Below, in pieces: positions 43,664 through 52,084 of a stretch of DNA of 64,000 nucleotides. Both the position numbers and the translations under genes were made by a program. The notes below the pieces were generated by a model. That model was not told where the DNA came from and ran no database searches. It was given only the letters and a program-made list of their open reading frames with translations. Positions within the stretch are counted from its first letter, which is position 1; each line of letters opens with the position of its first letter. This stretch comes from Parapedobacter sp. SGR-10 (GTDB taxonomy: Bacteria; Bacteroidota; Bacteroidia; Sphingobacteriales; Sphingobacteriaceae): positions 1 through 64,000 of the forward strand of contig NZ_JAAJTJ010000026.1 in assembly GCF_011030405.1 (NCBI RefSeq), written 5' to 3'.

Positions 43664-44533
43664 ATGATTCTAGTTGCTGATAGCGGTTCTTCCAGTTCGG
43701 AATGGATGTTGAATATGCCTGATAGCAAGCCTCTTCGTTTTAGAACCAAAGGATTAAACCCATTTTTTGTCAACGAAAAAGAAATCGGAAGAGTGATGAA
43801 GGATGTGACGGAGATCATTCCCTATATTGATGAGATCCGGGAAGTTTATTTTTTTGGAGCAGGCTGTGTGACACCGGATAGGAGGGAGATCGTATCGAAT
43901 GCCATGACCACTTTTTTTCCGAACGCTTTTATCGCTGTGGAAAGTGACCTGTTGGGGTGTGCGTATGCGGCATGTGGGCATAAGAAAGGTTTGATCGCTA
44001 CGATGGGAACAGGATCGGATATCAGTTATTACGATGGTAACGAACTGATGCCCAGTCATCAAGGATTGGGTTATGTATTGGGGGACGAAGGTTCGGGAGC
44101 GTGGTTTGGCAAATATCTGATCACACAGTATCTATATGGTAAAATGCCAAGGGATATCGCAAAAATTTTTGGTGAAAAATATCGGCTGACCAAAGATATA
44201 GTCATTAAGAATGTTTATCAAAAAGACCGCCCTAATGCTTATCTGGCTTCTTTTGCGATGTTTATGGAGGAAAATAGGCTTCATCCCTATATCGATAAAG
44301 TATTGACAGATGGGTTTGATGAATTTGTGCGTACCAACATTATGACGTATCCAAATTATTGGGAACATGAATGCCATTTTGTGGGGAGTATAGCCTATCA
44401 TTTTGACCTGCATCTGGCCAAAGTCTGCAAACTGCACGGTATCAAGGTAGGCAAGATACTCAAATCCCCGATCGAGAGTTTATTTCATTTTGTCGTTCAG
44501 CGTGAAATGAAACAAATGGATATACATGTTTGA
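43664..44533 (+). CDS. BadF/BcrA-type ATPase, probable N-acetylglucosamine kinase
   Basis: 289 residues of the ASKHA (actin-like) fold: N-terminal phosphate loop VADSGSSSSEWML (about 3-15), the second phosphate motif TMGTGSDISYY (about 112-122) and GYVLGDEGSGAWFGKYL, which is characteristic of NAGK/BadF-type kinases. It most probably phosphorylates N-acetylglucosamine or a related amino sugar. Bacteroidota often use this kinase for peptidoglycan amino-sugar recycling. Monocistronic; ends with a hairpin at 44553. Confidence 0.85.
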   Translation: MILVADSGSSSSEWMLNMPDSKPLRFRTKGLNPFFVNEKEIGRVMKDVTEIIPYIDEIREVYFFGAGCVTPDRREIVSNAMTTFFPNAFIAVESDLLGCAYAACGHKKGLIATMGTGSDISYYDGNELMPSHQGLGYVLGDEGSGAWFGKYLITQYLYGKMPRDIAKIFGEKYRLTKDIVIKNVYQKDRPNAYLASFAMFMEENRLHPYIDKVLTDGFDEFVRTNIMTYPNYWEHECHFVGSIAYHFDLHLAKVCKLHGIKVGKILKSPIESLFHFVVQREMKQMDIHV

Positions 44534-44552
44534 TGTAATTGAGGTTAAGGGG

Positions 44553-44590
44553 TTAACTGTTTAAACGATTGAACAGTTAATCATTTTTAT
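44553..44590. terminator. AT-rich hairpin after the kinase gene
   Basis: TTAACTGTT pairs perfectly with AACAGTTAA around TAAACGATTG, followed by TCATTTTT. It could end kinase transcription; an operator for the glutathione peroxidase gene is a less likely alternative. Confidence 0.5.
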
Positions 44591-44612
44591 AAAGATTTAA
44601 ATTTTTACAGTT

Positions 44613-45122
44613 ATGGCTACAGTATTATGTATGGTGTTGAGTATGATGATGGCTGCACCATCGGTCTATGATTATTCGTTTACTTCCATCGATGGGAAGA
44701 AGATAGAATTGTCCACTTTCAAGGGAAAGAAAATCCTGATCGTCAATACGGCTTCGAAATGTGGATTTACGAAGCAATACAAAGATCTGCAAAAACTCCA
44801 TGAGCAGTATGGCGACAAGCTTGTTGTCATCGGTTTCCCGGCCAACAACTTTGGCAGTCAGGAGCCCGGTAGCAATGAAGATATACAGGCTTTCTGCGAG
44901 AAGAACTATGGTGTGACGTTCTTGCTGTCCGAAAAGGTTAATGTCAAAGACCCCGGAATGGCTCCCTTATTTAAATACCTGACCCGTGCAAACAATCCGG
45001 ATTTTACAGGAGATATCAAGTGGAACTTTGAGAAATTCCTGATCGATGAAAATGGAAAACTGATCGGCCGATACCGTTCGGCCGTCAATCCGTTGGATGA
45101 AAAGATCACGGGGAGGTTGTGA
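44613..45122 (+). CDS. glutathione peroxidase-like thiol peroxidase
   Basis: 169 residues. The peroxidatic Cys is in TASKCGFTKQY (about 50), the Gln in PANNFGSQEPG (about 87) and the Trp in IKWNFEKFLID (about 137), the complete GPx triad. A second Cys in QAFCEKNYGV (about 97) fits the thioredoxin-dependent 1/2-Cys GPx subgroup, so thioredoxin rather than glutathione is the likely reductant. The N-terminus is hydrophobic (VLCMVLSMMMAAPS), suggesting possible export. Stands alone upstream of an 800-bp noncoding block. Confidence 0.92.
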   Translation: MATVLCMVLSMMMAAPSVYDYSFTSIDGKKIELSTFKGKKILIVNTASKCGFTKQYKDLQKLHEQYGDKLVVIGFPANNFGSQEPGSNEDIQAFCEKNYGVTFLLSEKVNVKDPGMAPLFKYLTRANNPDFTGDIKWNFEKFLIDENGKLIGRYRSAVNPLDEKITGRL

Positions 45123-45854
45123 TATTAGGGTGTTGGAGATATTCGTGATAAAACGAAGGTATAAATTATACAATTCTTTTGTCGCTCGAGCCGCGACAGG
45201 CTTTGACTTTTTGTCTTGACGCAAAAAGTCAACAAAAAAGTCAAGACTCTTCATCCTCTCATCGATCCGGCTCGCTACACTACGGAAGCGATTTTTCACA
45301 TCTTGTTTGTTTTCAAAGGTGTTCAAGAGCTCGCTTCGCTCGGTTTTGATGTCTCCATTGCTCAATCCCCATCTCAAAGACTTAAAATGCTTGCATCGTT
45401 CCAGATGTAAGCTAGCAAGACCGTAGCTCCACGGCCTTGATCTCGATATGCTGAAAGGTCGATTTTGACAGGGTATTACTTCCTATGTTGGGTAGTAGAT
45501 AGCGTTTTGATGTGCAGGTAAATCAATGCGTTGTAGAATGCGCTCAGTCCAATCACAAGTGGTGGCAGACGACAGCAGATGCCGGGGCTGTGGGATAGGC
45601 AAGGCCTAGGGATTATTTCCGAAGCCCCATACTAAAGGCTTCGGAATTCTTCCCAGCCTTGACGGCATTGCTGTCGTGAGCAGGAGGATGTGCGACTGGC
45701 CACCTTGATTGGACAAAGGGCCTTGCCGACTTGGGCCCTTCCAAGTTGGATGCCTGGCCGGCATAGAGGCCGGAAGGGTAGTGCGGAAGGAAGTCTATAT
45801 TAGTTGTTTAAATTATACCTTCAATTACTTTATCCGTTATAGGCAAAAAAATAG
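45123..45854. other. 730-bp noncoding block with several hairpins
   Basis: No convincing ORF on either strand. 45212-45250: GACTTTTTG/CAAAAAGTC palindromic sequence also repeated as AAAAAGTCAAGA. 45322-45345: GAGCTCGCTTCGCTCGGTT, resembling the core of family E. 45620-45645: CCGAAGCC/GGCTTCGG hairpin. 45717-45745: AAGGGCC/GGGCCCTT hairpin. The section 45540-45790 is more GC-rich than its flanks, which would fit a structured RNA or an old repeat, but no known RNA (RNase P, tmRNA, 6S, SRP) is recognised. Confidence 0.5.
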
Positions 45855-45882
45855 AAAACGCCGCATGGAATGCGGCGTTTTT
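45855..45882. terminator. terminator of amtB (strong GC hairpin)
   Basis: AAAACGCCGCAT pairs with ATGCGGCGTTTT with a GGA loop, flanked by A-run and T-run, so it can work in both directions. It lies 36 bp after the amtB stop codon. Confidence 0.88.
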
Positions 45883-45917
45883 CAAATTTATAATTTAGAT
45901 GTTAGTAAAGGACTCGC

Positions 45918-47222
45918 TTATAGCTCCTCGTCATGTTGGGTGGCATCCAGCCCAATGACTTCTTCTTCTTCGCTAACCCGTAACGGAGCGATCAGGTCTG
46001 TGATTTTGAGTAATAAGAGTGAGCCGAAAAATGCAAAGGCAGAGGCACCTACCAAGGCGATCAAGTGGGCGAAGAATAGGCTTGTCTCACCAAAAAACAA
46101 TCCATTGTCTGTGACAGCCTCATTGACGTTGCTGTGTGCAAACACAGCTGTCAAAAGCATACCCACCATACCGCCCACGCCATGACATGGGAATACATCC
46201 AGTGTGTCGTCAATTCCTTTTTTCGTTCTCCATACCACGACCATGTTGGAGATCACGGCTGCGACAACGCCTATCACAAGTGAATGGGGAATAGTCACAA
46301 ATCCGGCTGCTGGTGTGATGGCCACCAAACCGACAACCGCCCCTATACAAGCGCCCATAGCCGAAGGTTTTCTATTTTTGAGTAGATCGAAGAATATCCA
46401 GGCTATTGCTGCGGCAGCAGAGGCTGTAGTCGTAGTGGCAAAAGCAGAAGCGGCCAACTCATTGGCTCCGCCTGCTGATCCGGCATTGAATCCGAACCAT
46501 CCAAACCAAAGCAGGCCTGTGCCCAGAATGACGTAGCTGATGCGGGCAGGTGTATGTGTTTGTTCTTTTCTTTTGCCTAGATATAGAGCAGATGCCAAGG
46601 CTGCCCATCCGGCCGACATGTGTACGACCGTTCCCCCGGCAAAATCCAAAACCCCCATGGATGCGAGAATCCCTTCCGGATGCCAGGTGGCATGAGCCAA
46701 GGGCGCATAAATAACGATAACAAACAGGGTGATGAATAGTAGATAAGCATTGAACTTGATACGTTCGGCAAAAGCTCCTGTGATCAGGGCAGGTGTGATC
46801 ACGGCAAATTTGAGCTGGAACATAGCAAACAAGGCTATGGGAATGGTCGGCAATGCGGACCAAGCATTGTTGCCCAATATGCCTTTCATCATGTAGAAAG
46901 TAGAAGGATTGCCGATGATGCCACCTATATCTTCTCCGAATGCCAGGCTAAAGCCAAAAACAACCCAGATCAGCGTGATCAATCCTAGGCAGATAAAGCT
47001 TTGCAACATAGTGGATATCACATTTTTCTTACGGACCATACCCCCATAGAAGAAGGCTAATCCAGGAGTCATGAGGAGAACAAGAGCCGCGGACATCAGC
47101 ATCCACGCGGTATCTCCGGTATCTAATGTAACGTCTGTTACGGTGGTCACTTCGGTGGCTGGTACGATCAATGCTAGGATGACTGCGATCGAAAGAATGC
47201 CAAATGGTAGTATTTTTTTCAT
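45918..47222 (-). CDS. amtB: ammonium transporter Amt
   Basis: 434 residues. A cleavable signal peptide (ILSIAVILALIVPATEV) precedes eleven membrane helices. The Amt signature DFAGGTVVHMSAGWAALASALYLG contains the first pore histidine; the second is in DVFPCHGVGGMVGML. ASMGVLDF and FFYGGMVRKKNVISTMLQ are also conserved. It takes up NH4+/NH3. No PII gene (glnB/glnK) is adjacent, unlike most bacteria, and a porin is divergently encoded 368 bp away. Expression is usually nitrogen-controlled. Confidence 0.95.
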   Translation of the reverse strand: MKKILPFGILSIAVILALIVPATEVTTVTDVTLDTGDTAWMLMSAALVLLMTPGLAFFYGGMVRKKNVISTMLQSFICLGLITLIWVVFGFSLAFGEDIGGIIGNPSTFYMMKGILGNNAWSALPTIPIALFAMFQLKFAVITPALITGAFAERIKFNAYLLFITLFVIVIYAPLAHATWHPEGILASMGVLDFAGGTVVHMSAGWAALASALYLGKRKEQTHTPARISYVILGTGLLWFGWFGFNAGSAGGANELAASAFATTTTASAAAAIAWIFFDLLKNRKPSAMGACIGAVVGLVAITPAAGFVTIPHSLVIGVVAAVISNMVVVWRTKKGIDDTLDVFPCHGVGGMVGMLLTAVFAHSNVNEAVTDNGLFFGETSLFFAHLIALVGASAFAFFGSLLLLKITDLIAPLRVSEEEEVIGLDATQHDEEL

Positions 47223-47590
47223 CTTTTCTTGTTTGGTTTAATGGATTAATGCGTGTTTTTTGTCTTTTGTTGTTGTTTTGTATTGCAAATATTGTAATTG
47301 ATTTTGATTTTTCATATAAAAAAGTGAAAAATTTTATTTTTTTATTGTTTAATATTCATTTTTACATACAATTTTATGAGTTTTTTATAAAATATTTTTG
47401 TGTTTTTATATTTTTATACAAAATTTAGTCGTATAATTGTTTTGAAATAACTTAAATATCTGTTTTTAATAAGTTTTATTTGTTGTTTTGTTTTTATTTT
47501 AAGTGTTTTTGTCTTTTTGTTTATTTATTACGGATGTTTGTTAGGGTAATTAACTGATTTTTTAACATTATTATTAAAACAAACTGAATT
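47223..47590. promoter_or_regulatory. very AT-rich divergent control region
   Basis: 368 bp consisting mostly of T and A runs between amtB (minus) and the porin gene (plus). One TATTTTTG lies at 47393-47400 on the plus strand but far from the porin start. No palindrome. Most likely holds both promoters and binding sites for a nitrogen or growth regulator; none can be identified by eye. Confidence 0.45.
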
Positions 47591-48622
47591 ATGAAAAACT
47601 GTTTACTGATTTTCTGTTTCCTTATTGGTTTTTTTGGAGGAGTTTATGGACAAGAATCTTCGTCGTTGGAAATAACTGGATATGCAGATGCATATTGGAA
47701 GTATGATTTTGCCGAACAACCCAATATCAACACCTATTTTGCGAATGATCAGAACTCCATCTCCCTCGGAATGCTAGCCTTGGGGGTCAAGAAAACGACG
47801 GGCAAAGCTACTTTTGTGGGTGAGCTCTCCTTTGGCCCGAGAGGACAATACCTGACTTTGCCCACGGGAGATGATACGGACAATTCGAACTCCTTTCATA
47901 TCCAAAACCTATATGCTTCGTATGATTTTACGGACAAGTTCAATATGACTGCAGGTTATATGGGAACTTTTATTGGTTATGAAGTGATTTCTCCGGCAGC
48001 CAACTTCCATTACTCAACATCTTACCTCTTTGGAGCAGGACCTTTCCAAAATGCGGGTATTAAAGCTACTTATGCTTTTTCGGATAAGATCTCATTGATG
48101 GCGGGATTGTTCAATGATTGGAATGTTTACCAGGATCTGAATGGTGTGTCGCACTTTGGTGCCCAGTTGTCCGTAGCTCCTTTGGAAGGTCTGAGTACGT
48201 ATCTGAACTTTCTGACAGGTACGGCCGCAGGAGGAAAGGACGATTATACGTCCGGAACCTTGATAGATCTGGTCGCAGGATATGATATTTCAGATAAGTT
48301 TTCGCTCGGACTGAATGCTGCGGACTATACATTGGCTGCAGACGGTGGGTATAGCGGTGTCGCATTATATCCAAAATACAATGTATCTGAAAATATAGGA
48401 GTAGGGGTGAGGGGCGAGTATTTTAAGATAAAGGATGTGGAAGGTGTGACGGGAGAGGCCTATACCACTGCTACGCTATCCGCTAATATCAAACATGGAG
48501 GGCTGACGTTGATCCCTGAGGTGCGGTTGGATACCAATGACCAACCGGTATTCTTGAAAAAGGATGGGGCGGCAACCAAAAGTGCTTCACAGTTTTCGAT
48601 TGCACTGGTGTATGCTTTTTAA
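47591..48622 (+). CDS. outer-membrane porin of the beta-barrel 2 (BBP2) type
   Basis: 343 residues with signal peptide (IGFFGGVYGQ). Begins mature with LEITGYADAYWKYDF and contains LALGVKKTTGKATFVGELSFGPRGQ, characteristic of the BBP2/Gcw_chp porins of Bacteroidota. The C-terminal SQFSIALVYAF ends in Phe. It lies divergent to amtB and so may be co-regulated to let ammonium or nitrogen compounds through the outer membrane; that link is inference from position. Confidence 0.82.
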   Translation: MKNCLLIFCFLIGFFGGVYGQESSSLEITGYADAYWKYDFAEQPNINTYFANDQNSISLGMLALGVKKTTGKATFVGELSFGPRGQYLTLPTGDDTDNSNSFHIQNLYASYDFTDKFNMTAGYMGTFIGYEVISPAANFHYSTSYLFGAGPFQNAGIKATYAFSDKISLMAGLFNDWNVYQDLNGVSHFGAQLSVAPLEGLSTYLNFLTGTAAGGKDDYTSGTLIDLVAGYDISDKFSLGLNAADYTLAADGGYSGVALYPKYNVSENIGVGVRGEYFKIKDVEGVTGEAYTTATLSANIKHGGLTLIPEVRLDTNDQPVFLKKDGAATKSASQFSIALVYAF

Positions 48623-48677
48623 AGGCTATTGAGCTGCAAAGAAATGAAAGGGACTGAAAAGTACTAAGTTATTAACT

Positions 48678-48765
48678 CGTCATGTTGAGCGGAGCGAAGC
48701 GAAGTCGAAATATCTCATCTAACTACGAGATTCTTTCACTCCACTTCGTTCCGGTCAGGATGACG
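48678..48765. repeat. family D inverted repeat, copy 2
   Basis: CGTCATGTTGAGCGGAGCGA begins the left arm and CCGGTCAGGATGACG ends the right arm; AATATCTCATC/GAGATTCTT pair inside. Related to 10476-10554 through the GTCATCCTGA-type ends. It lies between the porin gene and the convergent S74-like gene. Confidence 0.7.
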
Positions 48766-48796
48766 TAAACTTTTTGGATACCTTTATTCCACCAGG

Positions 48797-49225
48797 TTAC
48801 TTCTTAGCTTTCAGCACTTCCACCTCTTTCTGTAACGCTTCGATCTGTTGCTGTTGCTCTTTTATTGCAGCGACCAGTAGTGGAATCAAGCTTTCGGAAT
48901 CGACATTGTCATATCGGGCCACTTTGGTGGTGTTCTTGCCGACTGTATAGACTTGTGAAGATTCCTTGGCCACATCAGGTAGCACACTTTTGACATTGCT
49001 TGCCAAAAAACCATATTGGTTGCCTTTAGGTAAGTTCAGTTTCGCAAATTTTTGGGTGTCATAGTCAAATGTGATGGGGGTCAGCTGTTTGAGTTGTTCC
49101 GTAGAATTACGGATGTCCTGTATGTTTACTTTTAGTTCTTGCTCATTCAATTGTTGGGCATTTATTGTTTCCAGACCAATGAACATGTAGCATGCCACGG
49201 CTATAGTGTATATAAGATTTTTCAT
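48797..49225 (-). CDS. secreted protein with endosialidase-chaperone (S74-like) domain
   Basis: 142 residues with a signal peptide (LETINAQ). LKVNIQDIRNSTEQLKQLTPITFDYDTQKFA...YGFLASNVKSVLPDVAKE is the pattern of intramolecular chaperones of endosialidase/tail fibre type (Peptidase_S74), where the S and K residues perform self-cleavage. The C-terminal QQQQIEALQKEVEVLKAKK is a coiled coil for trimerisation. Phage-like by origin, but such domains are common on Bacteroidota secreted proteins and nothing else here is phage-like. Confidence 0.8.
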   Translation of the reverse strand: MKNLIYTIAVACYMFIGLETINAQQLNEQELKVNIQDIRNSTEQLKQLTPITFDYDTQKFAKLNLPKGNQYGFLASNVKSVLPDVAKESSQVYTVGKNTTKVARYDNVDSESLIPLLVAAIKEQQQQIEALQKEVEVLKAKK

Positions 49226-49281
49226 TTTGTTGTTCTAAATAGTGTAATAGCTTAATTAATAGCGTATCTTTTGTTAAAGAA

Positions 49282-49339
49282 GGCACACGCAGCACGCGTG
49301 CGCCAGATTTGTGCTAGCGCACGCGTGCTGCGTGTGCTT
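49282..49339. repeat. family C element with arms in swapped order
   Basis: GGCACACGCAGCACGCGTGC GCCAG is followed by ATTTGT and then GCTAGCGCACGCGTGCTG CGTGTGCTT. The conserved outer bits are the right arm first, then the left arm, whereas at 11707 and 30312 the left arm comes first. The stem core is CGTGCTG/CAGCACG here instead of AATCCTTT/AAAGGATT. Confidence 0.75.
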
Positions 49340-49378
49340 GAATCTGATTTGCATTTGTCGGTAAAGGGCTTCTTGCTC

Positions 49379-49678
49379 TCAGCAACGGCTGTTGGGAGGC
49401 GGTTCGTGCAAAGGAATAGGAAGTGCGTGGGGGATACGGCTATTTTTAGGGAAATACGAAGCTGTATACTGGTCAGCCCATAAAGTCAAAACTCCCTCGC
49501 TTGGCAGGATCTGTTCTTCCAGTTGCCGCTTTGTTTCGTTTTCTTCCTGTGTGTCACTATTGACAGGGAGTTCTTCATGGTGCGCTGTTGATGCCATGAT
49601 AGGCAATACCATTCCTGGCTTATATACAACAAAAGCCAATACGATTGTCATGCAGAATATGAAGAGTTCGCTGCGCAT
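49379..49678 (-). CDS. small secreted or membrane-anchored hypothetical protein
   Basis: 99 residues from the ATG at 49678 (an upstream in-frame GTG is not used because the sequence before the hydrophobic segment is unlike a signal). One N-terminal hydrophobic helix (LFIFCMTIVLAFVVY), then a polar acidic stretch (EELPVNSDTQEENETKRQLEEQ) and a C-terminal part (SEGVLTLWADQYTASYFPKNSRIPHALPIPLHEPPP) with a folded appearance. Family unknown. The last codon is Cys. Confidence 0.55.
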   Translation of the reverse strand: MRSELFIFCMTIVLAFVVYKPGMVLPIMASTAHHEELPVNSDTQEENETKRQLEEQILPSEGVLTLWADQYTASYFPKNSRIPHALPIPLHEPPPNSRC

Positions 49679-49779
49679 TCTACTGACTAATATATGCAAT
49701 TATATAGTCATTTGAAAATTGTAGACCAAAAAAAATCATTTAAGCTTTTGATTGTCAAGGTGAATAAAGTCCGGTAAAT

Positions 49780-49812
49780 TTTGTTTACTTTATTATGATA
49801 TTTTTACTTTTG
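49780..49812 (+). promoter_or_regulatory. TTTG-N21-TACTTTTG promoter of the OMP gene
   Basis: TTTG at 49780-49783, 21 bp, then TACTTTTG at 49805-49812; a full match to the Bacteroidota consensus. Leader of about 50 nt before the ATG at 49869. Confidence 0.65.
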
Positions 49813-49868
49813 ACTTTTTAAACAAAAAGGTTAGTTTTGAAAAGGTTTAAATAATAAGTAAAAACAAT

Positions 49869-50492
49869 ATGAAAAAATTATTACTAACATTGACTGCAGT
49901 TGCAGGATTGACATTGGCTTCCAATGCACAGGAATTTGGCTTTGAAAAAGGCAATTTTATCGTAGAAGGTAGCTTTGGCGTTTCTACTCTTAACAACAAA
50001 AATGACGACAGTAAAGAGTCTTCTTTTCAGATCACTCCTAAAGCTGGGTATTTCGTGACGGACAAGATTGCTGTAGGTGCGTCGTTGGGTTATGGACAGG
50101 ACAAAAACACGACAAATCCAGCTGCAGGAAAACATGAGGAGACAGAAAGTGCATTTAGCGCCGGAGTATTCGGTCGCTATTATTTTCTGGATCTAGGTTC
50201 ACGTTTCAAAACATATACGGAAGCTGGCGTAGGATATGTTAACTCTACGATTGAAGAAACAGATGTCGACAAATTGAAAGCCAACGGATTCGGTGCGGGC
50301 TTAGGTTTGGGTGTCAACTATTTCTTGACAGACAAGATCGCTGTAAACTTTGCTCTTGCGGATATCATCAACTATTCTACAGCGAAAGTAGACGTGGACG
50401 GAGCAGAGTCGGTATCCTCATTCAATGCAAATGTTAACGTATTTAACAACTTCTTCAGCACTGCTAAATTTGGATTGACTTTTAAATTCTAA
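49869..50492 (+). CDS. outer-membrane beta-barrel protein
   Basis: 207 residues with a signal peptide (VAGLTLASNAQ). It has the typical OMP_b-brl pattern: KGNFIVEGSFGVSTLNNK, AGYFVTDKIAVGASLGYGQDKN, GLGLGVNYFLTDKIAVNFALADI, and a C-terminal FSTAKFGLTFKF. Eight strands fit. It is preceded by a full consensus promoter and ends with a strong terminator, so it is a monocistronic and probably highly expressed gene. Confidence 0.9.
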   Translation: MKKLLLTLTAVAGLTLASNAQEFGFEKGNFIVEGSFGVSTLNNKNDDSKESSFQITPKAGYFVTDKIAVGASLGYGQDKNTTNPAAGKHEETESAFSAGVFGRYYFLDLGSRFKTYTEAGVGYVNSTIEETDVDKLKANGFGAGLGLGVNYFLTDKIAVNFALADIINYSTAKVDVDGAESVSSFNANVNVFNNFFSTAKFGLTFKF

Positions 50493-50516
50493 TCCGGGTA
50501 GTAATTTTTTGAAGAA

Positions 50517-50567
50517 AGAGGTGTCTAAGAGGTCTAAATATGGCTTTTTTAGACACCTCTTTTTTTG
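50517..50567 (+). terminator. terminator of the OMP gene
   Basis: AGAGGTGTCTAA pairs with TTAGACACCTCT and is followed by seven Ts. It lies 25 bp after the OMP stop codon. Confidence 0.88.
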
Positions 50568-50575
50568 ACCTGTCT

Positions 50576-51978
50576 TTAATTTAATTCCACCAGATCATGT
50601 TTCTGTTTGTGTTTTTTTATCGGTAGGGAAATGATGAAAGTTGATCCAACATCTGTTTGACTCTCGATCCTGAAGGTACCCCCGTTTTGGATGAGTAATT
50701 CTTTGCATAATAGTAGTCCCAGTCCACTTCCGCGTTCGCCATCTGTTCCTGACGCAGGGATCTGTACATTATTGAATAAACTGTTGAGTTTATCTTTTTT
50801 ATTCCTGTGCCTTTGTCCTTGATTTCAATAGCAGCATATCCCAGCGTTTCTTTTGCTGAAATGAATATGCTTTCTCCAAAAAAACTGTACTTTATGGCAT
50901 TGCTGATGATGTTGCGTAATACTACGGTGATCTGGTCTCGGTCTACATAGGAAATCAAGGTATTGTCTATGTCTTTTTTAAGCTTGATTTCTTTTTGGTT
51001 GATCTGCGGAGCCAACAACTGAAATACTTCCTCTATGATCCCGGCTATAGATACATTTTTTCGGTAGGCATGTAGACCATGAATATTGCGCGATCCCCAC
51101 TGAAGAAGATTGTCCAGTGCAGCATTCAGGTGAGATAGCTTGTTGTTTATGACAGTTACATTTTCTTTGACATACTGCTCTGTAATGATGTCTTTTTGAA
51201 ATAAGAATAACATATATTGCACAGAGGCCAGGGGGCTTCTGATATCATGGGCAACAATGGAAAAAATGCTTTCCATTGTACTGTTCATCTCTTTGAGCTT
51301 TGCATGTTGTTCTTCTATTTTGTCTTGGTAGCTGAGCTGGATATTCTTAAAGAAGACCACGACCGTGATGATGAACGATACTGCTCCCACGAAGTTAAAG
51401 ATGATTCGGAAGGAAGGTACTTGTTGTTCCGCAAACAACGGGCTGGGATAAAAGAAGACGATAAACATAGCCGTGAGAATAACAATGCCTGAGCTTATTT
51501 GTACCCATTTCTGATCATATACCTGGAGGATCACAATGAGCGTACTCAAGAGAAAATATTCTCCTCCGTTGGAAAAAAAGAATCCTCCCAGAAAGAAAAA
51601 CAAAAAATTTCCAAAGGTTAAAGTCAATTTTGCACCTGTATAGAGGCGGTAGTGATGAAGGATCAACACAGAAACAGAGGCAATAAAGTTTGATGCATTG
51701 ATAATGGATAGAAAATATTTGCCGTCATGCCAATTCATCAGGGAGAAGAAAAAGGTAAACGGAACGCAGGTCCATGCTATCAAGTTTAGCATCTTGATCT
51801 TTTTACTATCCAGATAAGATATATCAGGGTGTATGCCTATGGATTCGAGACTTTTGAGGTGTGTCCATAGCTTTTTTATCTGGTCTTCCATTTCTATCGT
51901 TGCCCAATATGCTATCGAAGTTACGAATAACTTGTCAGTTTTGTGAAAAATGACTTCCGATTTCTGATCTTGCGACAT
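50576..51978 (-). pseudogene. membrane histidine kinase with a frameshift in its ATPase domain
   Basis: The first ~405 codons are intact: six membrane helices (about 60-215), phosphoacceptor His in SIVAHDIRSPLASVQ near 243, N box VLRNIISNAIKYS and the start of the G1 box DKGTGIKK. There the frame is lost in a run of six A (six T on the plus strand at 50795-50800). One more A would continue DKLNSLFNN...GSGLGLLLCKELL and GGTFRIESQ to a TAA at 50576, restoring the G2 box. As given, the protein instead ends 50 codons later at 50617. A real mutation, phase variation or a homopolymer error are all possible. No response regulator is adjacent. Confidence 0.8.
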
Positions 51979-52084
51979 GACTTTTATTCAATTGGTACGA
52001 AGAAATGGGATATATGGAAGAAATGCGGCTGTTATGAAATAAAATAAGTAGATTTGCTATCGTTCATTTCACTTTGTATCAGCT

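Noticed and set aside
45760..45790. GGCCGGAAGGGTAGTGCGG resembling the apical loop of bacterial SRP RNA
   Set aside because: Flanking arms do not give the conserved internal loops; not enough for an ffs call.
49392..49715. Plus-strand 107-codon ORF opposite the small hypothetical gene
   Set aside because: Cys/Ser-rich with no signal; the minus frame with a hydrophobic N-terminus and folded C-terminus is the better candidate.
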